Shown: piece after piece, positions 6,922 through 14,138 of the stretch
Layout of the letters: each line of letters starts with the position of its first letter
How positions within the stretch are numbered: position 1 is the first letter of the stretch
Source: CAYHMW01 sp964357925
GTDB taxonomy: Bacteria; Patescibacteriota; Microgenomatia; UBA8517
DNA: 14,597 nt
Assembly (NCBI GenBank): GCA_964357925.1
Contig: CAYHMW010000022.1
Location: forward strand, 1-14,597
Reading direction: 5' to 3'
Position numbers and translations under genes: made by a program
Notes under the pieces: model-generated
Databases searched by the model: none
Seen by the model: only the letters and a program-made list of their open reading frames with translations
What the model was told of the DNA's origin: nothing

Positions 6922-6927
6922 CGATAC
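6902..6927. promoter_or_regulatory. Operator copy 2 over the LTD gene start
   Basis: Imperfect 26-bp palindrome (GTATTAATGAATT followed by GATTCATCGATAC). It matches the core of the palindrome at 7393-7418 at 23 of 26 positions and covers the start codon of the lamin-tail gene. It is probably a second binding site of the TrpR-like regulator (inference). Confidence 0.6.
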
Positions 6928-6936
6928 AAAATTAGA

Positions 6937-7350
6937 TTAAAACGGTTTCTCCATTGACTTCAATGATTTGTTAAGGCTTTTCCAAGCACCTGCTTTGGAA
7001 CCTGGAATTGCAAATATTCCTGTAATGTCTTGAGCCAACTTTCGCCACTGTTTATTAGCCACTTCATTTTCAAGCAGTTGGTTGATTATTTTTGTGAGGC
7101 TTTCTGAATACTTATACTTAGCACCAATTGACCCTACAGTAGAGGTGCTTACTTTTAATACTTGAGATATTGTTCGATAATCATAATTTTGAGCGAGCAA
7201 GTATGCTATTGAAATTCGCTTAGCAATCATTATCTTTTCCGTTTTGGTCAGAAGTTCATCAAGCAAAGAATTAGGTAAACTTTTTGCGTATATTTCGTAA
7301 ATTCTGTCGCTCACCTCTTTTCTTGGAGTATTTTTTGATACTTGAGGCAT
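6937..7350 (-). CDS. TrpR/YerC-type DNA-binding regulator
   Basis: 137 aa. Residues about 32-82 (DELLTKTEKIMIAKRISIAYLLAQ, then YDYRTISQVLKVSTSTVGSIGAKYKY) fit the Trp-repressor superfamily in its YerC-like form. The helix-turn-helix is at about 58-80 and helices flank it on both sides. Family members bind palindromic operators as dimers. The C-terminal part (about 95-137, with Trp102 and Trp123) is an extension I do not recognise. Tryptophan binding should not be assumed, since no trp genes are nearby. The gene is preceded by a promoter whose start region carries a perfect palindrome, with a near copy at the next gene, which argues for autoregulation. No Shine-Dalgarno is visible. Confidence 0.8.
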   Translation of the reverse strand: MPQVSKNTPRKEVSDRIYEIYAKSLPNSLLDELLTKTEKIMIAKRISIAYLLAQNYDYRTISQVLKVSTSTVGSIGAKYKYSESLTKIINQLLENEVANKQWRKLAQDITGIFAIPGSKAGAWKSLNKSLKSMEKPF

Positions 7351-7390
7351 GTTCTAATTTAATAGTAAATAAAACACACTGGTGGAGCAA

Positions 7391-7420
7391 CTGTATCAAT
7401 GAATTAATTCATTGATACAG
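7391..7420. promoter_or_regulatory. Operator copy 1, perfect 30-bp palindrome
   Basis: CTGTATCAATGAATT is followed directly by its exact reverse complement, with no loop. It lies about 9 bp downstream of the -10 box of the TrpR-like gene, so a bound dimer would block early transcription. No U-tract follows, so it is not a terminator. Confidence 0.75.
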
Positions 7421-7428
7421 CAAGATTA

Positions 7429-7458
7429 ATTATCTGTGTACTATAAAAGAGAAGGCAA
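7429..7458 (-). promoter_or_regulatory. Promoter of the TrpR-like gene
   Basis: On the minus strand TTGCCT (7453-7458), 18 bp, then GATAAT (7429-7434), a 5/6 match to TATAAT. It sits in the 112-bp gap behind the M23 gene, immediately before the palindrome at 7391-7420. Confidence 0.5.
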
Positions 7459-7462
7459 GTTA

Positions 7463-8635
7463 CTAGTAGTTTATATGCAAGTAAAACGTTTCCAAATCTG
7501 AGTTGTCGTGGTCGACTCGAACGTATTTTAATCTACAACCGGCGCTACCACTAAAGCTACCTTGATATATATCACCGGGCTGGACTGCTTTTACTGCTAG
7601 ATTGCTCTCGTTTACAACATCAATGCCGTTATGGAATTGATAGATACGTCCAACCCATGTATTTGCCACTGCCCAAGTTGAACCAAATCCTTGGGTAAAC
7701 TTGATTGGTGAATTAATAGGCCATGGCCAACTTCCAGACGGGGCAAAACTATCTCCTGGACTGCATTCACCAGAGCCCGAGCAGTTTTGATGTTCAACAT
7801 TCGAACTTAAATGGCTGAAAGGGTTTAATGCTTCCCCGTTTCTACTTACTATGAAGTGAAGATGGCCACCATTACTATTGCAGGAGGGGCCTTGAATGAC
7901 GTTTGCGATTTTGTCCCCTGCATTAACATGTCCTCCGGGAGATTCGGTACCACGGCCTGCGATAATGGCCTGGATAGATTCAAACTCTGCTCTGGCTGCT
8001 GCCAATAACTGCTGATATTTTTGTTCGTCATTTTTTGTAACCTCAAGAAGACTTGATTTGGCGGTTTTTTGTGCAGAGAGGACTTTTTGCTGGCCTGCTA
8101 GTTCATCTTCTAGAAGCACAAGGCTATCTTTTTGTTCCTGATAGGTTGTTTGTGCGTTTTTTAGTTTATCGATTAGCTCGTGGTCAGCTTCTTGGATCTT
8201 TTGCAGATAGTAGTAGCGCATAAGGGCTTCGTTGACATCACGACTGCTCATCAAAAGGATAGGAGTGCTCCCAACGCGTGATAGTCTGTATGTCTCGAGG
8301 ACTCTTGACTCGAAAGCTTCTGAGAGGTCTTGCAGTGAGCTTGTGAGCTGGTCGATCCGACCACCAAGAAGGGCAATCTTGCTTTGGGTTTGATCGATTT
8401 TTAGCTCTGTCAAAGTAATATTTGCATCAAATTGCTTTATTTGGTTTGAAAGAGTATCGGCTTTGACTTGGAGCTCCTGTACAGTTTTTGAATACTTTTC
8501 AATTTCGTCTGTAATACGCTTCATTTTTTCAGTGTCGTTCTCCGCGAAAACCGAATTGCCAAGAGTTAATAAGCCGACAAACACTCCTAAAAATGTAATT
8601 GCAATTAATTTAGCCACTTTTGGCATAATTTTCAT
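7463..8635 (-). CDS. Secreted coiled-coil M23/EnvC-like protein, permuted M23 domain
   Basis: 390 aa. Signal peptide 1-31 (cleavage at SVFA), then a long coiled coil at about 33-225 like EnvC, PcsB and CwlO. The M23 (LytM) domain halves are in reversed order. Residues about 236-277 look like the end of an M23 domain (AGDKIANVI, GGHLHFIVSRNGEALNPFSHL with His258 and His260). Residues about 303-390 look like its beginning (WPINSPIKFTQGFG, HNGID with His335 and Asp339, AVKAVQPGDI, YLH with His387), and the protein stops there. All expected zinc and catalytic residues are thus present, in permuted order, so enzymatic activity is possible. It lies 23 bp after ftsX, the position of the peptidoglycan hydrolase or activator controlled by FtsEX. 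Cys252, 285, 291 and 367 may pair outside the cell. ATG at 8624-8626 is an alternative start. Confidence 0.85.
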   Translation of the reverse strand: MKIMPKVAKLIAITFLGVFVGLLTLGNSVFAENDTEKMKRITDEIEKYSKTVQELQVKADTLSNQIKQFDANITLTELKIDQTQSKIALLGGRIDQLTSSLQDLSEAFESRVLETYRLSRVGSTPILLMSSRDVNEALMRYYYLQKIQEADHELIDKLKNAQTTYQEQKDSLVLLEDELAGQQKVLSAQKTAKSSLLEVTKNDEQKYQQLLAAARAEFESIQAIIAGRGTESPGGHVNAGDKIANVIQGPSCNSNGGHLHFIVSRNGEALNPFSHLSSNVEHQNCSGSGECSPGDSFAPSGSWPWPINSPIKFTQGFGSTWAVANTWVGRIYQFHNGIDVVNESNLAVKAVQPGDIYQGSFSGSAGCRLKYVRVDHDNSDLETFYLHINY

Positions 8636-8658
8636 TTTACATCAAAGTGACGTAGTTA

Positions 8659-9576
8659 TTACTTTGTAATGTTGATGGAGCGTGAGACTGCGAAGAGACT
8701 GCCAATAATAGCAATAAGAATGCCAACAATGATTTCAACACCGAGAATCGCCAACAACAAACCAAAGAATTTAAGTGCATCAACGGGCAGTACCTCGATA
8801 GGGCTGAAGTAATTGATGATTGAAGGAGTTGTATAGAGAACAATGATTATTGCTGCTAGCCATCCTGTGAGCACCCCAAGAACTGCGTAATGGATCGCTT
8901 CCAAGACAACTGGTGCCTTAATGAAACCTGGTGTAGCGCCGATGAGATTGAGGCTTTCGATCTCTCCACGCTTTATCGTGATTCGTAGACCAAGAACGAC
9001 TAATAATACTAAAAACGAAGTCGATAAAAGCACACCTGTTATTATGGCGCCACCAATGCGCACATAAAGTGAAATTTCCTTCAGCTTATCGATGACATCG
9101 CCCAAAGATGACTCACCGCCGATGCTGGCGGTAAAACCTACTTTTTCTACAATGGCGTTGTCTTCCAGTTCATTGACCAATTCTTCAACAAACTTAAGAT
9201 CAATGATTGAGAATTCAAGACTTGATGGGAAAATTGATGGGCTTACTAACTCTCCGAGGAGTGGATTGTCTGCTGTTGCATCTTTATAAATTTTGAGAGC
9301 GTCTTCCTTGGAAACAAATTTGACGTTTTTAACTCTTGTATCGTTTTCGAGCTTACTGCGGAGCGAATTTATATCAACTTCGTTTATTTCATCTCGAAGA
9401 AAGGCAATAATTTGAGGCCTTGTTTCAAAGTAGTGAACAATCTGTGTCGAGCTGTACACGAAAAGTGTTAGGAGTGTTGTGACAAAAAACGTAATTGCCA
9501 AAACACTAACGGCGGCTAGGGCTTGGAATGGCGCTCGCCTAATATTGCTCAGACTAGTTTTTAAATGAATATTCAT
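8659..9576 (-). CDS. ftsX: Cell-division protein FtsX
   Basis: 305 aa, normal for FtsX. It is the membrane subunit of FtsEX, which transmits cytoplasmic ATP hydrolysis to a peptidoglycan hydrolase or its activator outside. TM1 is at about 19-42, a large outer loop at 43-172 (the partner-binding domain), TM2 at 174-198, TM3 at 222-248 and TM4 at 268-296. RGEIESLNLIGATPGFI (about 203-219) is the typical cytoplasmic coupling segment. The start overlaps the ftsE stop as ATGA and is preceded by AGGAGG, one of the few good ribosome binding sites here. The M23 coiled-coil gene downstream is the likely partner. Confidence 0.93.
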   Translation of the reverse strand: MNIHLKTSLSNIRRAPFQALAAVSVLAITFFVTTLLTLFVYSSTQIVHYFETRPQIIAFLRDEINEVDINSLRSKLENDTRVKNVKFVSKEDALKIYKDATADNPLLGELVSPSIFPSSLEFSIIDLKFVEELVNELEDNAIVEKVGFTASIGGESSLGDVIDKLKEISLYVRIGGAIITGVLLSTSFLVLLVVLGLRITIKRGEIESLNLIGATPGFIKAPVVLEAIHYAVLGVLTGWLAAIIIVLYTTPSIINYFSPIEVLPVDALKFFGLLLAILGVEIIVGILIAIIGSLFAVSRSINITK

Positions 9577-10298
9577 TTTGTTCCTCCTGAGGCGGACTTC
9601 GCTGCGCTTGTTTTATTGTGTGTTTTACTTTCTGTTGTGGTACCTGTGTCACTGTTTACTTTGCCGTCTTTTAAACTGATTACCCTTTTGCCTAGTTCCT
9701 TCACGATCTGCTTGTTGTGCGTTGTCACTATTACAGTCTTGCCTTCTTTATTAATTTTGTCCAGGAGCTTAATTATTGATTCTGTTGTTTCCCAATCAAG
9801 ATTTCCTGTTGGCTCGTCCGCAAAGATAATTTCAGGGTTTATGACCAAAGCTCTTGCAATTGCTGCTCTTTGAAGCTCACCTCCTGAAAGTTGGGAGGGA
9901 AAGAGATTGGCGCGCTCAGAAAGGCCAACTAAATTAAGCACATGATCGATCCTGTCATTCCATTCTTTTTCCTTTACCCCTTTGATGGCTAGCGCTACTT
10001 CTGCGTTTTCTTTGACTGTTTTACTGGGCAATAACTTGAAATCCTGAAATACTGCGCCAATGCGTTGCCTTAGCTTTGGAACATTTTTATTTTTCATGGC
10101 ACCAAGTTCCTCATCATTCAAATAAATTTCGCCCGAACTTGGTCTTGTGGCGCGAATAATAAGCCGGAGTATTGTGGTTTTGCCGGCACCGGAGCGACCT
10201 GTTATAAATACAAACTCCCCATCGTCAATTTTAAAGGAGACATCTTCAAGTGCGGGGATGGTTCCGAAGTTTTTGCTGACTTTTTTGAATTCAAGCAT
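9573..10298 (-). CDS. ftsE: Cell-division ATP-binding protein FtsE
   Basis: 241 aa. ABC ATPase with Walker A GRSGAGKT (34-41), Q-loop at Gln85, signature LSGGE (137-141), Walker B IIFADE (158-163) and H-loop His194. EPTGNLDWETT fits FtsE and the closely related LolD/MacB group, and adjacency to ftsX decides for FtsE. A Thr/Ser/Lys-rich tail of about 25 residues extends beyond the usual 220-230 aa core. AAGG before the start is a weak ribosome binding site. The gene follows the one-TM protein by 14 bp. Confidence 0.94.
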   Translation of the reverse strand: MLEFKKVSKNFGTIPALEDVSFKIDDGEFVFITGRSGAGKTTILRLIIRATRPSSGEIYLNDEELGAMKNKNVPKLRQRIGAVFQDFKLLPSKTVKENAEVALAIKGVKEKEWNDRIDHVLNLVGLSERANLFPSQLSGGELQRAAIARALVINPEIIFADEPTGNLDWETTESIIKLLDKINKEGKTVIVTTHNKQIVKELGKRVISLKDGKVNSDTGTTTESKTHNKTSAAKSASGGTK

Positions 10299-10312
10299 CG
10301 GCAGTACCTTAA

Positions 10313-10822
10313 TTACTCAACAACTTTGACTTTGCCGACATCCATAAGCCAACCAGCTTTCTGGCCGGCCATTGTCCTGCCCCAAACTTGGATTTTTTTA
10401 CCCTCAAAGTTATCTAGGTTCAAAACTGTTGAGGTCAAATAAACATATTTTTCTGGACCAAGATCGCGGTCCAAATAATGTGTGCCTTCGCCATCGATAC
10501 CGCCGAGTTTAAGCATTCCTTCTGCTGTGTCTGCACCTTCCTCGACAGTTGTTTCTCCTCCGGGTGCTTTTTTATCAGTAATAGTGCTTCCCAATGAAGA
10601 ACCGACTGAAGTGGATGCAGCCTGGGGGTTGCTAGCAAACCAGCCTGTTACAATTCCTGCTGCTACGACAATTACACCAACTAAAACAGGTAGGACGATG
10701 GTTTTAAACTTTAATTCAGGGAGCTTATTCATAACTGGTTTTTGTGATGGTGTGTCTGGCTCAAGAACCGGCGAAACCTTAGGTGATTCAGTATTCACAA
10801 TCTCTTTTGCAGCAGCAGCCAT
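10313..10822 (-). CDS. One-TM protein with small extracytoplasmic domain, unknown
   Basis: 169 aa. A Pro-rich cytoplasmic N-terminus (1-40), a membrane helix at about 41-63 (TIVLPVLVGVIVVAAGIVTGWF), a flexible Ser/Thr/Gly linker (64-100) and a compact outer domain at about 105-169. The domain runs EGTHYLDRD, KYVYLTSTVLNLDNFEGKKIQVWGRT, GWLMDVGKVKVVE. The strand pattern with FEGKKIQVWG is reminiscent of small OB-fold domains, but this is only by eye. It lies between prfB and ftsE with short gaps (27 and 14 bp), so it may accompany FtsEX at the membrane (inference). I cannot name a family. Confidence 0.8.
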   Translation of the reverse strand: MAAAAKEIVNTESPKVSPVLEPDTPSQKPVMNKLPELKFKTIVLPVLVGVIVVAAGIVTGWFASNPQAASTSVGSSLGSTITDKKAPGGETTVEEGADTAEGMLKLGGIDGEGTHYLDRDLGPEKYVYLTSTVLNLDNFEGKKIQVWGRTMAGQKAGWLMDVGKVKVVE

Positions 10823-10849
10823 AGCATCATTAATATAACACAGCTGAAC

Positions 10850-11929
10850 TTATTTTTGAATCTTAAGTTCGGCTTCGATGAACTCATCTAAATCTCCCCC
10901 AAGGACTCCGTCAGTGTCACTTGTCTCTACGCCTGTTCGCAAGTCCTTGATCATTTTATAAGGATGAAGGACGTAAGATCTGATTTGTGTCCCCCATGTG
11001 GCTGGCGTGTAGTCACCTTTAACTTCTTTTTTCTCATTTTGTGCTTCTTCGAGTTTCCTGACCCATAATTTCGCACGCAATAAATCCATTGCGTTTTTTC
11101 TATTTTGCTCTTGTGACCTTTCGGTTTGGGCCGTCACACTGATGTTAGTTGGTATATGGACTAATCTCACGGCTGTGCTTACCTTATTCACGTTCTGGCC
11201 GCCGTGCCCGCCTGATCTATAGAATTGAATGTCTAGATCTTCGGGCTTAATCTCAATATCAGGAAGATCAATATCTGTAAATTCAGGTAGAACTTCGACG
11301 AGCGCAAAGGAAGTCTGACGAAGTTTATCTGCGTTGAACGGCGATTGCCGTACAAGCCTGTGCGTACCACCTTCCCTTTTCATATACCCATAGACAAAAC
11401 TGCCACTCACTTTAAAAGTGACACTTTTAATTCCTGCTTCCTCACCTCCCGTTTCTTCTAAGACTGTGTATTTCCAATCACGGTTCTCGAAAAAACGCAT
11501 ATACATTCGCATAAGCATTCCTGCCCAATCCATGGCTTCTGTGCCACCTTGGCCCGAGTGAATTGAAAAAATTGCACTTTTATTGTCGTATTTGCCTGAC
11601 ATGTAGGTTTGAAGTTCAAGTTTTTGGAGTTTTTTCTCGAGAGTCCTGATGTCGCTGTCGAGCTCGTTACTTAGCTCGGAATCTGATGATAGTTCCGAAA
11701 GAGCTTTAATTTCCTCAGCCATTTGGTGGACTTCGCCAACAAAGGAGCTTAAATCTGCAAGCTCCTGAGTAATGCTTCTTGCTCTATCCTGATTGTTCCA
11801 GAGGTTGGGGTCATTAGATTCGATCTGTAAAACTTCGATCTTTTTCTTTTTTTCAGGAAGTCCGAGACTCGCCTCGAAGCTCTCAAATCGGAGAGCTAAA
11901 TCTTCAATCCTCTTTTTAGTCTCATACAT
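10850..11929 (-). CDS. prfB: Peptide chain release factor 2
   Basis: 359 aa. RF2 recognises UAA and UGA stop codons and triggers peptide release on the ribosome. SPF at residues 196-198 is the RF2 stop-recognition tripeptide (RF1 would have PxT). GGQ at 243-245 is the catalytic motif, in RSGGHGGQNVNKV. The N-terminus aligns from the first helix (residues 5-20), and the frame is continuous, so the programmed +1 frameshift near codon 26 of E. coli prfB is absent. Together with TGA stops in neighbouring genes this indicates the standard bacterial code. The gene follows the two-TM protein gene by 19 bp with no clear Shine-Dalgarno. Confidence 0.95.
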   Translation of the reverse strand: MYETKKRIEDLALRFESFEASLGLPEKKKKIEVLQIESNDPNLWNNQDRARSITQELADLSSFVGEVHQMAEEIKALSELSSDSELSNELDSDIRTLEKKLQKLELQTYMSGKYDNKSAIFSIHSGQGGTEAMDWAGMLMRMYMRFFENRDWKYTVLEETGGEEAGIKSVTFKVSGSFVYGYMKREGGTHRLVRQSPFNADKLRQTSFALVEVLPEFTDIDLPDIEIKPEDLDIQFYRSGGHGGQNVNKVSTAVRLVHIPTNISVTAQTERSQEQNRKNAMDLLRAKLWVRKLEEAQNEKKEVKGDYTPATWGTQIRSYVLHPYKMIKDLRTGVETSDTDGVLGGDLDEFIEAELKIQK

Positions 11930-11948
11930 AAGCTCGAAAAGTATAACA

Positions 11949-12461
11949 TTACTCGTTGCAGATTTGGTTTTGGATGATCTCTTTGCCTTCGATATCTAAT
12001 GTGAAGAAGTCACTTAATACTGATTTTGATGTTGGCTCCTCATCATCCTGTCTTTCAATTTTTACTTGGGCTTTGCATTCACCTTCCGGAAATGAAATTT
12101 CCTTTACACCAAGGACGTCAGCCAACTCTTTCCTGCCAGAATCGAGCGCCACAGAAAGTGGTTTTGGAGCGTTTTTCCAGCCTAACACGGAAGTTATAAT
12201 TGTATGTCCACCGACTAGTGCAAAACCTTCGACAATTAGGGTCAATATCACACCAAAGAGGATACCAGGCAGGAAACCTTTGATGTGCCAATCTAAAAAT
12301 CGGTGTCGGAGCTGGCCAAGCGTGAGAATTAGGAGAAATATAAGCAAGACTATCGCTCCGGCAGTGAGGTATGACGGTTCAAATGTGAAACCACCTGGAA
12401 GATCAATCTTTATCGTTTCGTAAACCTTATTAAACTCTTTAGGAAGTTCCGGAAGTTTCAT
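11949..12461 (-). CDS. Two-TM membrane protein, unknown
   Basis: 170 aa. Membrane segments at about 31-50 and 61-85 are joined by a basic loop (LRHRFLDWHIKG), which by the positive-inside rule lies in the cytoplasm, placing both ends outside. The C-terminal part (about 95-170) is soluble, with a GRKELADVLG helix and an acidic region, and two Cys (Cys128 and Cys168) that may form a disulfide. I recognise no family. It stands directly before prfB with a 19-bp gap, so it is probably cotranscribed. Confidence 0.78.
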   Translation of the reverse strand: MKLPELPKEFNKVYETIKIDLPGGFTFEPSYLTAGAIVLLIFLLILTLGQLRHRFLDWHIKGFLPGILFGVILTLIVEGFALVGGHTIITSVLGWKNAPKPLSVALDSGRKELADVLGVKEISFPEGECKAQVKIERQDDEEPTSKSVLSDFFTLDIEGKEIIQNQICNE

Positions 12462-12475
12462 ACCTTAATGTTACT

Positions 12476-12518
12476 ACCCTCCTACGCCGCGGTAAACCTT
12501 GGCTACGGAAGGGCACGG
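12476..12518. repeat. GC-rich imperfect inverted repeat in spacer
   Basis: CCCTCCTACGCC and GGCTACGGAAGGG form an imperfect inverted repeat around CGCGGTAAACCTT in the 62-bp spacer between two genes. It is clearly more GC-rich than its surroundings and has no U-tract. It may be a dispersed intergenic hairpin element; this window alone cannot show other copies. Confidence 0.35.
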
Positions 12519-12523
12519 CAGTT

Positions 12524-12814
12524 TTAGAGTGAGGAGGCGTCGTTATTGAGGCTTTCGGTGTCTACTTCTGGGTCGCCTGCTAAAGTTGTGTTGAGCTCTG
12601 TTTCTATCGTCTCGATGTCACTCGATGAGGAAATTTCAGATTTACCATTTTCAATTACTGCTTCATTTGCAACTTCTTCTGTCACTTGCTGTTTTTGACC
12701 AAGCTCACGTAAGTTTATTTTATTGGTTTTGAAAATGAAAAAGCTGATGACTACAACTATCACTGCTAAAATTAGTGCAATTGTAATTTCACTAAAACCT
12801 GCCTTATTTTTCAT
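12524..12814 (-). CDS. Small one-TM protein with pilin-like N-terminus
   Basis: 96 aa from ATG 12812-12814, chosen because AGGAG lies 9 nt upstream. A longer frame to 12850 exists without such support. The N-terminus MKNKAGFSEITIALILAVIVVVISFFIFK is a short basic segment, GF, and a long hydrophobic helix, which recalls type IV pilin-like proteins. However, the Glu is at +3 after the Gly, not +5 as in true pilins, so this is only a resemblance. The rest (30-96) is a Gln/Glu/Ser/Asn-rich, probably disordered acidic tail. The start overlaps the end of the coiled-coil gene by 11 bp, so the two are coupled. Confidence 0.7.
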   Translation of the reverse strand: MKNKAGFSEITIALILAVIVVVISFFIFKTNKINLRELGQKQQVTEEVANEAVIENGKSEISSSSDIETIETELNTTLAGDPEVDTESLNNDASSL

Positions 12815-13412
12815 CTTTGTCGCTCCTTTCTTCATCATTTGCACCCACAACAGTCCTTAGTGCCTCAACCGTCGCATCTTTTGCCTTTTTGACAGCTTCC
12901 TTGACCACTTTTAGATCGTTGTGGAAGTTTGAAATTGTTGAGCGAACAGACTGACCAATTGGAGTGTCGTCTGCAATTGTAATTTCATAGGTCTTACCTG
13001 CTTGTGAATTTACTGCTTTTTGTGCTTCCTCTATTGCTTTGGTCGCATTTGCAATTGCTTTATTGTCGGCTTCGCCATCAGCTTTTTCGCTGATCTTATC
13101 GAGGATCGCGGTTAAGCGCTTAAGAGTTCGATTCCAATGGTCGACCCATTTATCGTTGAGTTTTGCTATTCGTTCGTCAATATTCTCAACCATTTTTTGT
13201 TTCCTTTCATCCTTAAGTGATTGGAGCTTCTCGCGCCATTCTTCTCTCTTTGTTTCTCTTTTCTCTGCTGCATCTTGCCTCATTGCCTTCAAATCCTCTT
13301 GTCTTTTCATTCTCTCCTCCAGGCGTGTTTGGTCCATCAGAGCGATGGGGCGAGATTGAACTATGGAGGAAATCAGAAGTGTGCTAAGAAGAAGTGGTGC
13401 GACAATTGTCAT
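12804..13412 (-). CDS. Secreted coiled-coil protein, unknown
   Basis: 202 aa. A short hydrophobic N-terminus (APLLLSTLLISSIVQS, cleavage possible near residue 20-24) lacks the usual basic start but probably acts as a signal peptide or anchor. Residues about 28-135 are highly charged and helical (EERMKRQEDLKAMRQDAAEK), predicted coiled coil, then a short beta-like segment (KTYEITIADDTPIGQSV, 140-156) and a further helix (158-188). I recognise no named family. Transcription likely starts within a few bases of the ATG, from the promoter at 13423-13452. The gene is coupled to the next small membrane protein. Confidence 0.78.
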   Translation of the reverse strand: MTIVAPLLLSTLLISSIVQSRPIALMDQTRLEERMKRQEDLKAMRQDAAEKRETKREEWREKLQSLKDERKQKMVENIDERIAKLNDKWVDHWNRTLKRLTAILDKISEKADGEADNKAIANATKAIEEAQKAVNSQAGKTYEITIADDTPIGQSVRSTISNFHNDLKVVKEAVKKAKDATVEALRTVVGANDEERSDKDEK

Positions 13413-13422
13413 CGTTGACGCA

Positions 13423-13452
13423 ATTGTATGTATAACCCCAATAGAGTGTCAA
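13423..13452 (-). promoter_or_regulatory. Promoter giving a near-leaderless mRNA
   Basis: On the minus strand consensus TTGACA (13447-13452), 18 bp, TACAAT (13423-13428, 5/6). The ATG follows the -10 box by only 10 bp, so the mRNA would have almost no 5' leader, and indeed no Shine-Dalgarno is present. Confidence 0.6.
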
Positions 13453-13457
13453 GCATT

Positions 13458-14138
13458 TTAATTGCCTGCAGTTGGTGTGGGTGAGGCTTTTGGACTTGCC
13501 GCAACTGTGCTTTTTGGAGTAGCTGAGCTTTTGGCTGTGGCAGAGGAACTAGTGCTACTGCTACCACTTGATTTTGTCTTTCCAGTCACAATCTTTATAT
13601 CAATATCACCTGTGAGACTACCTTTCCGTGTTGAAACGTCTGAATAGTGTTTCTCAAGCATCGCTGTGATTTCATCAATATAGATCTTACTGACATTTGA
13701 ACTGAAAGTTACAACTGTGCGATCTGCATCCTGTTCATCTGCGTTGCCTGCTACAATGTTTTCGAAATCAAGTTTTTCAAGCTCTCTCTTGACGAAGCCA
13801 GCTTGCCCGGCAACGCCTGTACCATTTAAGACCTCGATTTGAAGTTCGGACTTTGCTACTGGTTCAGCGGTTGCGGCTGGGGTAGGTGATGGAATTGGCG
13901 TCGGGGTAGTGAACACTCCTAAACTGCTACCTTCGGCTTCATCCTTGGTATCCTCTGAATCTTTTGTGTCTGTGACCTTAAAGACAAAGAATCCACCAAC
14001 TACAACTATTATTAACACACCTATTACTGCTATGATCCATTTAGATAAATTTTTGCCAGAGTTTTTTGGCTTTTGCTCACCTGGAAAGCCTACTGAGGGA
14101 ATCGGATGAATTGTTGAGGTTGCTTGGTTTTCTTCCAT
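13458..14138 (-). CDS. Membrane-anchored LytR_C-domain protein
   Basis: 226 aa from ATG 14136-14138. An upstream in-frame ATG at 14186 would add 16 residues of unlikely sequence. A soluble cytoplasmic N-terminus (1-33), one membrane helix at about 34-54 (WIIAVIGVLIIVVVGGFFVF), an acidic and Pro/Thr linker (55-97), then a LytR C-terminal domain at about 98-187: LQIEVLNGTGVAGQAGFVKREL, then TVVTFSS and ARMLEKHY-like helix and DIDIKIVTG. In LytR-CpsA-Psr proteins this domain follows the catalytic LCP domain; here the LCP domain is absent and only the accessory domain is displayed outside. The tail (188-226) is Ser/Thr/Ala/Pro-rich. Function is probably at the cell wall, otherwise unknown. Confidence 0.85.
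   Translation of the reverse strand: MEENQATSTIHPIPSVGFPGEQKPKNSGKNLSKWIIAVIGVLIIVVVGGFFVFKVTDTKDSEDTKDEAEGSSLGVFTTPTPIPSPTPAATAEPVAKSELQIEVLNGTGVAGQAGFVKRELEKLDFENIVAGNADEQDADRTVVTFSSNVSKIYIDEITAMLEKHYSDVSTRKGSLTGDIDIKIVTGKTKSSGSSSTSSSATAKSSATPKSTVAASPKASPTPTAGN

Noticed and set aside
7391..7420. Palindrome as a transcription terminator of the M23 gene
   Set aside because: It has no loop and no U-tract, is AT-rich, and has a near-identical copy at another regulatory position, so an operator is more likely.
7463..8635. Frameshift that splits a normal M23 domain
   Set aside because: The downstream DNA is a promoter and operator, not the missing half. The missing half is already present upstream in the same frame, which fits permutation.
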